Shown: in pieces, positions 1 to 7,875 of the stretch
Layout of the letters: every line of letters begins with the position of its first letter
Position numbering within the stretch: position 1 is the stretch's first letter
Assembly: GCF_040289685.1 (NCBI RefSeq)
Contig: NZ_PSLQ01000031.1
Span: 1-36,466 of the forward strand
Length of the DNA: 36,466 bases
Reading direction: 5' to 3'
From: Pyrinomonas sp040289685
Lineage (GTDB): Bacteria > Acidobacteriota > Blastocatellia > Pyrinomonadales > Pyrinomonadaceae
Translations under genes and position numbers: made by a program
The notes under the pieces: model-generated
What the model was told of the DNA's origin: nothing
Seen by the model: only the letters and a program-made list of their open reading frames with translations
Database searches by the model: none

Positions 1-1404
1 GGTTTCAGCTCGATGGAGATCGGCGGGAAGTTCGCCACGGAACTCGCGTGGCAGTTGGCGCACCGGATCGCCGAGGCCGACGAGCAGCGCTTTGCTTCCG
101 CGGTTGATCTTTCCGCTTGTGTAGTCGAGCGTATCCATCGAGACGTTGGAGAAGATGAAGAAATCGCTCTCCCAACGTACGCGCGCCAGCACGTGTTCGA
201 GCAGTCCCTTGAAGTCGCGCAGGTCCAGCGGCGTGTCGGTGAGGATCAGGAACTTCGTCAACGAGAGTTGACCCTCGCCGAGGAGGCGAAAGCCGTGGAC
301 GAGCGCTTCGCGCGCGTAGCGTTCGCGCACGACGGCAGCTGCTAGCGCGTGAAAGCCCGTCTCGCCGTAACTCCACAGGTCGCGCACGCCGGGCATGACG
401 AGCGGAAAGAGCGGAGAGAGAAGCTTTTGCAAGTAGTCGCCGATGAAGAAATCTTCTTGGCGCGGCTTGCCGACGACGGTTGCCGGATAGATCGCGTCGC
501 GACGATGAAAGACGGCTTCGACGTGGAAGACCGGGTAATCGTGTGCGAGCGAGTAGTAACCATAATGGTCGCCGAACGGCCCTTCGAGTCGTCGTTGATG
601 CGGCGGCACGTGTCCGACGAGCGCGAACTCAGCTTCAGCGACCAAACGCAGGTGCCCTTGAAGCGGATTCTCGATGACGCCGATCCGCTCTCCGGCAAGC
701 ACGGAAGCGAGAACAAGTTCCGGCACGTCTTCCGGCAAGGGCGCGATGGCGGCCAGAATGAGCGCTGGTGGACCGCCGAGGAACACGACCGTCTTCAAGG
801 ACTCGCCGCGCGCTTCCGCCTCATGATGGTGAAAGCCGCCGCCTTTTTGGATCTGCCAATGGATGCCGGTTGTGTGATCGTCAAAGCGTTGCAAGCGGTA
901 CATCCCGAGATTATGTTTGCCCGTCACGGGATGTTCCGTATAGACGAGCGGCAAGGTGAAGAATGGGCCACCGTCTTCTTGCCAAGTAGTCAACACGGGC
1001 AGTTCGCCGAGCCGCGCCGGGCGGTCCATGACTTCGGTGACCGGCGCGCGTCGGACGCGCCGCGTGCCGAGCCGCAAGGCTTCGAAGGCGAGCGAACGTT
1101 GACGCCAAAGCTCGGCGGGGCGTGGCGGCAATAGCGATTCGATGAGATGAACCGCTTGCCGCACGAGCCGTTCCGGTTTCGGGCCAAAGGCGAGTTCGAT
1201 CCGCTTCGCCGTTCCGAAAAGGTTGGTGACGACCGGATAACGGCTGCCGCGGACGCGGGCGAAAAAGAGCGCCGGTCCACTGCGCGCAATCACGCGCCGA
1301 TGGATCTCGGCAAGTTCCAAGTGCGGATCAACTTCGGCTTCAATGCGGAGCAGTTCGCCTTCCTGACGCAACTGATCCAGATAAGAACGAAGATTACGGT
1401 GCAT
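1..1404 (-). CDS. ubiD: UbiD-family decarboxylase (3' end cut by window edge)
   Basis: Read on the minus strand from ATG at 1404-1402, the frame stays open for 468 codons to the first base of the window, so the C-terminus is missing. The start MHRNLRSYLDQL and a GAGGGG Shine-Dalgarno (complement of 1410-1415) fix the start. UbiD-family hallmarks are visible: YRLQRFDDHTTGIHWQ, then AEAEFALVGHVPP, then EGPFGDHYGYYS, whose acidic residues belong to the prenylated-FMN catalytic region of this family. The family is about 430-500 residues, so little is lost. UbiD enzymes decarboxylate aromatic or unsaturated acids using prFMN made by UbiX. A role in quinone biosynthesis (ubiquinone, or menaquinone by the futalosine route) is the usual one, but the exact substrate cannot be read here. 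It is divergent from rmlD and probably unrelated to the polysaccharide locus. Long plus-strand frames over it are shadows. Confidence 0.9.
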   Translation of the reverse strand, partial: MHRNLRSYLDQLRQEGELLRIEAEVDPHLELAEIHRRVIARSGPALFFARVRGSRYPVVTNLFGTAKRIELAFGPKPERLVRQAVHLIESLLPPRPAELWRQRSLAFEALRLGTRRVRRAPVTEVMDRPARLGELPVLTTWQEDGGPFFTLPLVYTEHPVTGKHNLGMYRLQRFDDHTTGIHWQIQKGGGFHHHEAEARGESLKTVVFLGGPPALILAAIAPLPEDVPELVLASVLAGERIGVIENPLQGHLRLVAEAEFALVGHVPPHQRRLEGPFGDHYGYYSLAHDYPVFHVEAVFHRRDAIYPATVVGKPRQEDFFIGDYLQKLLSPLFPLVMPGVRDLWSYGETGFHALAAAVVRERYAREALVHGFRLLGEGQLSLTKFLILTDTPLDLRDFKGLLEHVLARVRWESDFFIFSNVSMDTLDYTSGKINRGSKALLVGLGDPVRQLPREFRGELPADLHRAET

Positions 1405-1456
1405 GTCTTCCCCTCAAAGTATAACCTGAAAAGTCGTCCGGTGGCGAAAAGGCGCT

Positions 1457-1484
1457 TTGGTCGGTGGGCGATTTGAGTTATGAT
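1457..1484 (+). promoter_or_regulatory. Possible sigma70 promoter for rmlD
   Basis: In the divergent ubiD/rmlD gap, TTGGTC (1457-1462) and TATGAT (1479-1484) lie 16 bp apart on the plus strand, about 90 bp before the rmlD ATG. The -10 is good; the -35 is weak. Confidence 0.35.
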
Positions 1485-1573
1485 CGGCGCTCCATTGGTG
1501 AAAGCGATTTTCTGCTCGCTCCATTTCACGAGCGCAAAATGCTGAATCGCACAGCGATCTTTTTCGTCTGCCT

Positions 1574-2449
1574 ATGCACATTGAGAATTCGCCGCGAAAA
1601 GTTTTGATCACCGGGGCTGGCGGCATGGTCGGAAAGGCGACTGCTGCCTATTGCCGCGCGCTCGGCGACGAAGTACGGGCGTTCGATCGTCAAACGCTCG
1701 ACATCACGGATGAAGAAGCAGTCGCCCGTTGCTTCGATGAAGTGCGTCCTGAGGCCGTGATCAATTGCGCGGCGTGGACCGATGTGGATGGTTGCGAGTT
1801 GGATCCAGAGCGCGCTCATCGCGTCAACGCACAAGCTCCGGAGAGACTGGCGCGCCACTGCCGTCGGGTCGGCGCGCTTTTGGTGACGATCTCCACCGAT
1901 TACGTCTTCGACGGCACCAAGAGCGGCTTCTACACGCAGCGCGACGATCCGAATCCGCAGAGCGTTTATGCCCGCGCCAAGCTCGATGGCGAGCGGCGTG
2001 CCATGCAAGCCTGCGCGCGCACCATGGTGGTGCGTACTGGTTGGATCTTCGGCCTTGGCGGCAAGAACTTTTTGAGCAAAATAATCGAACTGACTGAACG
2101 CGGCGAACGTCTGAAAGCTATCAGGGATTCATGGGGAACGCCGACCTACGCGAACGATCTGGCGCGTCGATTGCGCGAGCTTGCGGCGTTGGATCTGCCC
2201 GGCATCTACCACGTCGTCAATAGCGGCAAAGGGGCGAGCTACGAGCAGTTTGCGCGCGAAACGCTGGCGCTCGCTGGCCTCGAAGCGGAGATCGCCAGCG
2301 TCAGCTTTGCCGATCTCAAGCGTCCGGCACCGCGCCCGCAGAACTCGCGTCTGCGCTGCCTTTTGTCGGAAGCGATCGGGCTTGCGCCGTTGCCCGATTG
2401 GCGCGATGCGCTCGCGCGTTTCGTCGCCGCGACGCGCACCGCGAGTTGA
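1574..2449 (+). CDS. rmlD: dTDP-4-dehydrorhamnose reductase RmlD
   Basis: A 291-residue extended-SDR protein of normal RmlD length. It reduces dTDP-4-dehydro-L-rhamnose to dTDP-L-rhamnose with NAD(P)H in the cytoplasm, the last step of activated rhamnose synthesis. Visible signatures are the Rossmann loop GAGGMVG (residues 14-20), VINCAAWTDVD, the active-site strand STDYVFDG, and the catalytic YARAK pair (Y132, K136), followed by RTGWIFG. ATG at 1574 is the natural start because the nucleotide-binding strand begins nine residues later. It is the first gene of the polysaccharide locus; its pathway partners rmlA and rmlC lie 25 kb away at the other end, and rmlB is not in the window. Confidence 0.93.
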   Translation: MHIENSPRKVLITGAGGMVGKATAAYCRALGDEVRAFDRQTLDITDEEAVARCFDEVRPEAVINCAAWTDVDGCELDPERAHRVNAQAPERLARHCRRVGALLVTISTDYVFDGTKSGFYTQRDDPNPQSVYARAKLDGERRAMQACARTMVVRTGWIFGLGGKNFLSKIIELTERGERLKAIRDSWGTPTYANDLARRLRELAALDLPGIYHVVNSGKGASYEQFARETLALAGLEAEIASVSFADLKRPAPRPQNSRLRCLLSEAIGLAPLPDWRDALARFVAATRTAS

Positions 2450-2483
2450 CGGCAGACACGCCTCCCGTCGCTGGCCGTCTTTT
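2448..2483 (+). terminator. Possible terminator after rmlD
   Basis: GACGGC (2448-2453, overlapping the rmlD stop) is complementary to GCCGTC (2474-2479), which is followed by TTTT (2480-2483). The loop is 20 nt and the T-run short, so this is only a candidate. It would separate rmlD from the wzc transcript. Confidence 0.3.
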
Positions 2484-2510
2484 GCGCGTATCTTCGGTTT
2501 GCGCGGCGAC

Positions 2511-2538
2511 TTGTTATTGCGCGTATCTTTGGTATGAT
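2511..2538 (+). promoter_or_regulatory. Promoter in first repeat copy upstream of wzc
   Basis: TTGTTA (2511-2516) and TATGAT (2533-2538) are spaced by 16 bp. This is the same pair as at 2663-2690, in the repeat copy left of the gap. Confidence 0.45.
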
Positions 2539-2544
2539 TTTCGG

Positions 2545-2644
2545 NNNNNNNNNNNNNNNNNNNNNNNNNNNNNNNNNNNNNNNNNNNNNNNNNNNNNNNN
2601 NNNNNNNNNNNNNNNNNNNNNNNNNNNNNNNNNNNNNNNNNNNN
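2545..2644. other. Assembly gap of 100 N
   Basis: Exactly 100 unknown bases, a common default gap size, so the true length is unknown. The same 52 bases stand on both sides (2493-2544 and 2645-2696). Confidence 0.98.
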
Positions 2645-2662
2645 TTCGGTTTGCGCGGCGAC

Positions 2663-2690
2663 TTGTTATTGCGCGTATCTTTGGTATGAT
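2663..2690 (+). promoter_or_regulatory. Promoter proximal to wzc
   Basis: TTGTTA (2663-2668) and TATGAT (2685-2690) are spaced by 16 bp, 45 bp before the wzc ATG. The wzc Shine-Dalgarno GGAGG is at 2723-2727. This is the best candidate for driving the large plus-strand operon. Confidence 0.55.
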
Positions 2691-2735
2691 TTTCGGCTTG
2701 CGCCCCGACCGCTTTTCTGTCGGGAGGAAGGATTT

Positions 2736-5099
2736 ATGCAAGACAACCGGTTGCTTCCCATTTCGCAGTCGGAGCGGCAGTTGGACCGCCCTTTGCACGA
2801 GTTCACTTTGGGACAGTCTGCGACCCTGATCGAGCAGGCGCACCTGCGCGAATACTGGGCGATCATCTACAAGCGGCGCTGGTTGATCCTCAGCATCGCG
2901 TTGATTGCCACCTCGCTTGTCGCCATCTACATGTACCGGCAACCGGACGTGTACGAGGCGAGCGTGACGATCAACATCGAACCTCGGCGGAGCGTGTTGC
3001 AGACCAAGGGCGACGTGCAGGTATTAACCGCGCCCAACGATCCAAACTACTGGAGCACACAGCTCAAACTGCTCGAAAATCCGCAATTGGCGCGTCAAGT
3101 GGCGCTGACGTTGGACCTGCCGAACAATCCGGCCTTTTTGAGCGGCCAAGCTGGATCGAGCATCACAGGCGCGGTGCGACGCCTCTTCGCTGCGCGCGAC
3201 AAGCAAGAGGGCGATCGCGGGAAGCTGCAGGTTGTCACCGATAGCCAAGTCGATGCCGAAAACCTGACGCCAGAGCAACTCGAACGTTTAGCGCCGTACG
3301 AAGAGGCCATTCGCGCTGGGATCACGGTCGAACCGGTTGAGAAGACCAACCTCGTCAATATCCGTTTCCAGCACACAAACGCGGAGATGGCCGCCAAGGT
3401 CGCCAACACCATCGCCGACGTCTTCATTTACAACAATCTGGAACGCGAAACGCAAGGCGCGCAACGCGCCTCCGTTCTGCTCGCCAAACAGATCGCCGAA
3501 CTGCAGTTGAAAATCCGGCAAGGCGAAGAAGCGCGCATCAACTACCTGCGCAGTCACAACCTGCCGCTCGGTCAAGCCAAGGGGCAGAACCTGACGCTGG
3601 AACGACTGGCGACGCTGAGCGGACAATTGCTCGCTGCCGAAAACGAGCGCAAAAACCTCCAATCGGCTTACGAAGCGGCACAGCGCGAGACCGACATCTG
3701 GTCGGTGCCCGAAGTGCAAAGCGAGCAGCGCATCCAGAAGCTGCGCGAACGCATCGGCGAACTCGAAGAGAAGCGTGCCGCCTTGCTGGTCCAGTACACG
3801 CCGGAATGGCCGGAGGTCAAAAAGATCGACGAGCAGATCAAGCGTCTCAAGCAAGACCTCGACAAGGCCCCGTATGAAGTGATCAAAGCGATGAGATCGC
3901 GCTACGAAGCGGCGCTCGCGCGCGAGAACAAGTTGAAGCAGTCATACTATCAGGAGGCCGCGGCGGCGAATGAGCAGAATCAGGCGGAGATCGAACTGAG
4001 CCGCATCACGCAAGAGCTGGAGACCAACCGGCAGTTCTACAACACGCTCTTTCAGCGGCAGAAAGAACTGGAGATCACTTCCAACGACCGCGCGAGCAAC
4101 ATCAAGGTCGAAACCCCGGCGCACGTCCCACAGGAACCGGTCGGTCCGAAACGTCTGCGCAATATCCTGATCGCGCTGCTGGTGGCGCTCGGCGCCGGCA
4201 TCGGACTCGCCTTCCTGCTCGATTACCTTGATGATTCGTTGAAATCGGCTGAAGACGTCGATCGTTACTTGCACTTGCCGACGTTGGCGCTCATTCCGGC
4301 TCCGCGCGCCGAACGACAACGATTGCTTCGGGCCAAAGAAGATGTGCCCGAGGAACAGAAAGAGAAGACCGCGCTGGCGCTCATCTCCGACGTGCGCTCG
4401 CCCATTACGGAGGCTTACCGCCACTTGCGCACGCAGCTGTTGCTATCGCAGGCTGGACAACCGCCGCGCACCTTGCTTCTGACATCGAGTCAGCCTTCGG
4501 AAGGCAAGACGACCACTGCCGTTAACATGGCGGTGATGCTCGCCCAGATGGGCGCTGAAGTGCTGTTGATCGATTGCGATCTGCGTCGCCCGCGCATCCA
4601 CACCCATTTCAACCTCGCGAATGTGCGCGGCGTAGCCAATTACTTGGCGGGCGAGCGCGATACCGAGTCGCTCATTCAAACGCACGCGCCTTTGCCGAAC
4701 CTGAAGATCATGACTTCCGGACCGGTACCGCCGAGTCCAGCGGAACTGCTTGGTTCCGACGAGATGCGCCGTCTGGTTGCGGAGATGAGCGCACGCTTTG
4801 CGCACGTCATCATCGATTCGCCGCCAGTCGTTTCGTTCACCGACGCAGCCATCCTCTCGACCATGGTTGATGGGGTAGTCCTCATCGTGCACGGCGGACG
4901 CAGCTCACGGGCTGTGGTACGTCGCGCGAAGAGATTGTTGCAAGACGTCGGGGCGCACATCATCGGGGTGGTGCTCAACAACGTCAAGCTGGATGCGCAC
5001 GATTACCAGTACTACGCCAGTTACTACGCCGCCTACTACGATGAAGAGAAGGAGAACGGGGAAGTCCCCGAGGGCGCGGCTGAAAAAGGAGCACGGTAA
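2736..5099 (+). CDS. wzc: Wzc-like polysaccharide co-polymerase / tyrosine autokinase
   Basis: A 787-residue inner-membrane protein that fuses a Wzz-type chain-length domain to a cytoplasmic BY-kinase. Order: TM1 at about 49-66, a long periplasmic coiled-coil part, a proline-rich stretch followed by TM2 at about 474-496, then the kinase. Walker A is SEGKTTT with K591, Walker A' is LLIDCDLRRPR (about 608-618) and Walker B is VIIDSPP (about 691-697). The C-terminus has seven tyrosines between 757 and 768, the autophosphorylation cluster typical of Wzc. Cycles of phosphorylation control polymer length and export, usually with an outer-membrane Wza channel. No wza or separate phosphatase is in the window. 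ATG 2736 has a strong SD (GGAGG). The stop overlaps the next start (TAATG). Its presence beside a Wzm/Wzt exporter is unusual. Confidence 0.93.
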   Translation: MQDNRLLPISQSERQLDRPLHEFTLGQSATLIEQAHLREYWAIIYKRRWLILSIALIATSLVAIYMYRQPDVYEASVTINIEPRRSVLQTKGDVQVLTAPNDPNYWSTQLKLLENPQLARQVALTLDLPNNPAFLSGQAGSSITGAVRRLFAARDKQEGDRGKLQVVTDSQVDAENLTPEQLERLAPYEEAIRAGITVEPVEKTNLVNIRFQHTNAEMAAKVANTIADVFIYNNLERETQGAQRASVLLAKQIAELQLKIRQGEEARINYLRSHNLPLGQAKGQNLTLERLATLSGQLLAAENERKNLQSAYEAAQRETDIWSVPEVQSEQRIQKLRERIGELEEKRAALLVQYTPEWPEVKKIDEQIKRLKQDLDKAPYEVIKAMRSRYEAALARENKLKQSYYQEAAAANEQNQAEIELSRITQELETNRQFYNTLFQRQKELEITSNDRASNIKVETPAHVPQEPVGPKRLRNILIALLVALGAGIGLAFLLDYLDDSLKSAEDVDRYLHLPTLALIPAPRAERQRLLRAKEDVPEEQKEKTALALISDVRSPITEAYRHLRTQLLLSQAGQPPRTLLLTSSQPSEGKTTTAVNMAVMLAQMGAEVLLIDCDLRRPRIHTHFNLANVRGVANYLAGERDTESLIQTHAPLPNLKIMTSGPVPPSPAELLGSDEMRRLVAEMSARFAHVIIDSPPVVSFTDAAILSTMVDGVVLIVHGGRSSRAVVRRAKRLLQDVGAHIIGVVLNNVKLDAHDYQYYASYYAAYYDEEKENGEVPEGAAEKGAR

Positions 5100-5590
5100 T
5101 GCGCGGCGAGTTCTGTTGCATCGCCGACGACGTCGTGCTCGGGCGCGATGTGCTCATCTACAATTTCGTCAACCTCTACGGTTGCGAGATCGGCGACGAA
5201 ACGCGCATCGGCTCGTTTGTCGAGATCCAGAGGGGCGCACGCATCGGACGACGGTGCAAGATCTCCAGCCACAGCTTCATCTGCGAAGGCGTCACCATCG
5301 AGGATGAGGTCTTCATCGGTCACGGCGTGGTCTTCATCAACGATATCTACCCGCGTGCGACGCGCCCCGATGGAAAGCTTCAAACGGCGCAAGACTGGAC
5401 TGTTGTGCCGACCGTCGTGCGTCGTGGAGCGTCAGTCGGAAGCGGCGCAACCATCCTCGCTGGCGTCGAGATCGGCGAGAGGGCCATCATCGGCGCGGGT
5501 GCGGTGGTGACCAAGGACGTGCCCGCCGAGGCGATCGTCGTCGGCGTGCCGGCCCGGTTGCTTCGTTCAATTCACGACCGGCGTCGATGA
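5099..5590 (+). CDS. Sugar N-acetyltransferase, left-handed beta-helix (WbpD/WlbB-like)
   Basis: A 163-residue hexapeptide-repeat protein. Isoleucine-patch repeats run through most of it (for example IGDETRIGS, IGRRCKI, IEDEVFIGH, VGSGATI, IGERAIIGAGAVV), ending with the usual VVGVPARLL. This fold binds acetyl-CoA between subunits of a trimer. The segment HGVVFINDIYPRA resembles WbpD/WlbB enzymes, which acetylate the 3-amino group of a UDP-amino-uronic acid. Neighbouring aminotransferase and Gfo/Idh genes support that role. Its ATG overlaps the wzc stop by one base, so the two are translationally coupled. The exact acceptor sugar is inferred from context. Confidence 0.8.
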   Translation: MRGEFCCIADDVVLGRDVLIYNFVNLYGCEIGDETRIGSFVEIQRGARIGRRCKISSHSFICEGVTIEDEVFIGHGVVFINDIYPRATRPDGKLQTAQDWTVVPTVVRRGASVGSGATILAGVEIGERAIIGAGAVVTKDVPAEAIVVGVPARLLRSIHDRRR

Positions 5591-5630
5591 TCAAAGGACC
5601 GCTTCGCGCGCCCAGTCGGGTCCATCCTCG

Positions 5631-5648
5631 TCGCCTCGCGCGAGGCGA
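5631..5648. promoter_or_regulatory. 18-nt perfect palindrome before aminotransferase start
   Basis: TCGCCTCGCGCGAGGCGA is fully self-complementary and lies 10 nt upstream of the ATG at 5659, where a Shine-Dalgarno would be expected. It could form a hairpin that limits initiation or stabilises the downstream message, or be a dyad binding site. No function is shown. Confidence 0.4.
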
Positions 5649-5658
5649 ATAACCGAAG

Positions 5659-6795
5659 ATGACGATCCCATTTGTCGATCTGCGTGCGCAGTACCAAGAG
5701 ATCAAGCGCGAAATAGATGAGGCGATTGCGCGCGTCATCGAGAACTCGTCCTTCATCTTGGGACGGGAGGTTGAGCGTTTCGAGCGCCAGTTCGCTGAGT
5801 ACACGGGCACGCGCTTTGCCATCGGCGTCAGCAGCGGCACCGCTGCCCTGCAACTTGCGCTGATGGCTTGTGGCATCAGGCCAGGCGACGAGGTGATCGT
5901 TCCGGCCAATTCTTTCTTCGCCACGGCAGAGGCGGTCTCAACTGCTGGTGCGACGCCTGTCTTCGTCGATGTCGATCCTATCTCGCGCACGATCAGCGCC
6001 GATGAGATCAGGCGTGCCATAAGCTCGCGCACGCGGGCTGTGATCCCAGTCCATCTCTATGGTCAGCCGGCTGATCTCGATCCCATCTTGGCGCTGGCGC
6101 GAACGCATGGCCTCGTGGTTATCGAAGACGCGGCGCAAGCCCATGGCGCACGCTACCGCGGGCGGCGCGTCGGCACGTTCGGTGTCGCTTCGTGCTTCAG
6201 TTTCTATCCGGGAAAGAACCTCGGCGCATACGGCGAAGGGGGAGCCGTCTTAACCGACGATCCGGAGATCGCGCGGCGCGTCATGATGCTGCGCGATCAC
6301 GGTTCGTTGCGCAAATACCATCACGAGCTGGTCGGTTACAACTTTCGCATGGAAGGTATTCAAGGTGCGGTGCTCGCCGTCAAACTGCGTTATCTGGATC
6401 GGTGGAACGAACTAAGGCGAGCGCACGCCGAGCGTTACAAGGAACTTCTAAGCGAAACCCCGCTCTCTTTGCCGGTCGAGATGCCCTACGCATACCATGT
6501 CTATCACCTTTACGTCGTCGAGACGCCGGAGCGCGACCGGCTGCAACAGGCATTGCACGATGCCGGCATACAAACCGGCATCCATTATCCCGTGCCAATT
6601 CACCGGCAGCCAGCCTACCGCTCGCTCAATCAAAAGAGCTTGCCGGTGACGGAAACGCTCGCGGCGCGCGTGCTGTCGCTGCCGATGTTTCCGGAGCTGA
6701 CCGCAGAGCAGATCGCCGAAGTCGCTCGTGTTTGTCGAGCTTTTTTCATGGATCGTAAGGAGGGCGAATCGGTTGTCTCCGGCGCGCGCTCATAG
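5659..6795 (+). CDS. DegT/DnrJ/EryC1 family aminotransferase (first copy)
   Basis: A 378-residue PLP-dependent sugar aminotransferase. It begins IPFVDLRAQYQEIK, typical of WbpE-like members, carries SGTAALQLALMA for cofactor phosphate binding, VIEDAAQAHGA, and the Schiff-base lysine in SFYPGKNLGAYGEGG. The C-terminal HYPVPIHRQPAY is also characteristic. It would transfer an amino group, usually from glutamate, to a keto-sugar nucleotide. With the acetyltransferase before it and the oxidoreductase after it, it probably makes a 3-amino sugar or uronic acid. It is preceded by the palindrome at 5631 and has only a weak SD. It is a distant paralogue of the aminotransferase at 7876. Confidence 0.88.
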   Translation: MTIPFVDLRAQYQEIKREIDEAIARVIENSSFILGREVERFERQFAEYTGTRFAIGVSSGTAALQLALMACGIRPGDEVIVPANSFFATAEAVSTAGATPVFVDVDPISRTISADEIRRAISSRTRAVIPVHLYGQPADLDPILALARTHGLVVIEDAAQAHGARYRGRRVGTFGVASCFSFYPGKNLGAYGEGGAVLTDDPEIARRVMMLRDHGSLRKYHHELVGYNFRMEGIQGAVLAVKLRYLDRWNELRRAHAERYKELLSETPLSLPVEMPYAYHVYHLYVVETPERDRLQQALHDAGIQTGIHYPVPIHRQPAYRSLNQKSLPVTETLAARVLSLPMFPELTAEQIAEVARVCRAFFMDRKEGESVVSGARS

Positions 6796-6823
6796 CGTTT
6801 CATTCTGTTACGAGGAAAAAGAA

Positions 6824-7849
6824 TTGAGAACGAAGATACAAGTCGGCGTCATCGGCTGCGGATATTGGGGTCCAAATCTCGTTCGCAACTTCGTCGAGAA
6901 CGACTCGGCGGAACTCACTTGGATCTGCGACCGGGACGCGCAACGGCTACGGATGATCGGACGGCGTTACCCTTTCGCGCGGCGAGGCGACGATTTCCGC
7001 GAACTGCTGGCCGATTCGCGCCTCGATGCCGTGGCCATCGCCACGCCCGTCGCGACGCACTACGAGATCGCGCGCGCCGCGCTCGAGGCGGGCAAGCACG
7101 TGCTCGTCGAAAAGCCATTCACGGCGAACGCGCACGAGGCCGAGCGACTGATAGAGCTCGCCGAGAAGCACCGTCTGGTCCTGATGGTTGATCATACTTT
7201 CGTTTATACAGGGGCCGTGCGCAAGATCAAAGAGATAGTCGAAAGCGGCGACCTCGGCGAGCTGCTCTACTTCGATTCGGTGCGCATCAATCTCGGCATC
7301 TTCCAGACCGATGTCAACGTCGTTTGGGATCTCGCGCCGCATGACTTATCGATCATGGACTACGTCGTCGGGCGCGATCCGGTCGCCATCGTTGCCAACG
7401 GTAGTTGTCACATCGAGCAGGGCATCGAAAACATCGCCTACGTCATGCTACGGTTCGACTCGTCCTTCATCGCCCATTTTCACTTCAACTGGCTCTCTCC
7501 AGTCAAAATACGTCGAACTCTGATCGCCGGAAGTCGGCGTATGATCGTTTACGATGATATCGAACCGACCGAGAAGGTGCGCGTCTATGACAAAGGGGTG
7601 ACGCGCGAGGCGAACGACGACAAAGAGGCTGCCTACCAGACTCTCGTGAGCTATCGAACGGGCGACGTGTGGGTGCCGAAGCTCGATTCCACCGAAGCTT
7701 TGAAGCACGTCTGCGCGGAATTCCTCTCAGCGATCGCTGAGCGGCGAAAGCCTCTCACCGATGGCGAAGCAGGCTTGCGCATCGTGCGCTGGCTCGAAGC
7801 CGCGCAATCTTCCATCGCTGCCGGTGGTCGCCCCGTAATGCTCCGTTGA
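6824..7849 (+). CDS. Gfo/Idh/MocA family sugar-nucleotide oxidoreductase
   Basis: A 341-residue NAD(P)-dependent dehydrogenase. The N-terminal Rossmann motif is VGVIGCGYWGPN, followed by the family's EKPF motif (KHVLVEKPFTANAHEAERL) and, in the C-terminal domain, WDLAPHDLSIMDY with the conserved histidine. Such enzymes oxidise position 3 of a UDP-sugar to give the substrate of a DegT aminotransferase (WbpB role), matching both neighbours. I chose TTG at 6824 because GAGG at 6812-6815 precedes it and the Rossmann strand follows at once. An ATG at 6728 in the same frame would add 32 unrelated residues and overlap the previous gene by 68 nt. No UDP-sugar 6-dehydrogenase is present in the window. 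Confidence 0.87.
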   Translation: MRTKIQVGVIGCGYWGPNLVRNFVENDSAELTWICDRDAQRLRMIGRRYPFARRGDDFRELLADSRLDAVAIATPVATHYEIARAALEAGKHVLVEKPFTANAHEAERLIELAEKHRLVLMVDHTFVYTGAVRKIKEIVESGDLGELLYFDSVRINLGIFQTDVNVVWDLAPHDLSIMDYVVGRDPVAIVANGSCHIEQGIENIAYVMLRFDSSFIAHFHFNWLSPVKIRRTLIAGSRRMIVYDDIEPTEKVRVYDKGVTREANDDKEAAYQTLVSYRTGDVWVPKLDSTEALKHVCAEFLSAIAERRKPLTDGEAGLRIVRWLEAAQSSIAAGGRPVMLR

Positions 7850-7875
7850 GATCTTCGGACGAGGAGCGTTCCTTG

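Larger units (their letters stand above)
2493..2709 (+). repeat. 47-bp tandem repeat interrupted by an assembly gap
   Basis: A 47-bp unit occupies 2493-2539, followed by the first five bases of a next unit (2540-2544) and then the gap. After the gap an identical 47-bp unit occupies 2645-2691, followed by a degenerate partial third unit at 2692-2709 (15 of 18 bases match). A 17-bp piece of the unit, with one mismatch, also precedes it at 2482-2498. Both gap edges therefore fit one repeat array whose copy number is hidden by the Ns. Each full unit carries a promoter-like pair. Confidence 0.75.

Noticed and set aside
349..1134. 261-codon plus-strand open frame
   Set aside because: It is antisense to the UbiD gene, whose motifs are clear on the minus strand; the plus-strand translation has no recognisable domain.
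1410..1423. TATACT as a -10 box for ubiD (complement of 1418-1423)
   Set aside because: A start from it would fall inside the Shine-Dalgarno region and no -35 is present at normal spacing.
6728..6823. ATG start giving the oxidoreductase 32 extra residues
   Set aside because: No SD, 68-nt overlap with the aminotransferase, and the extra residues are not part of the Rossmann fold; TTG 6824 has GAGG.
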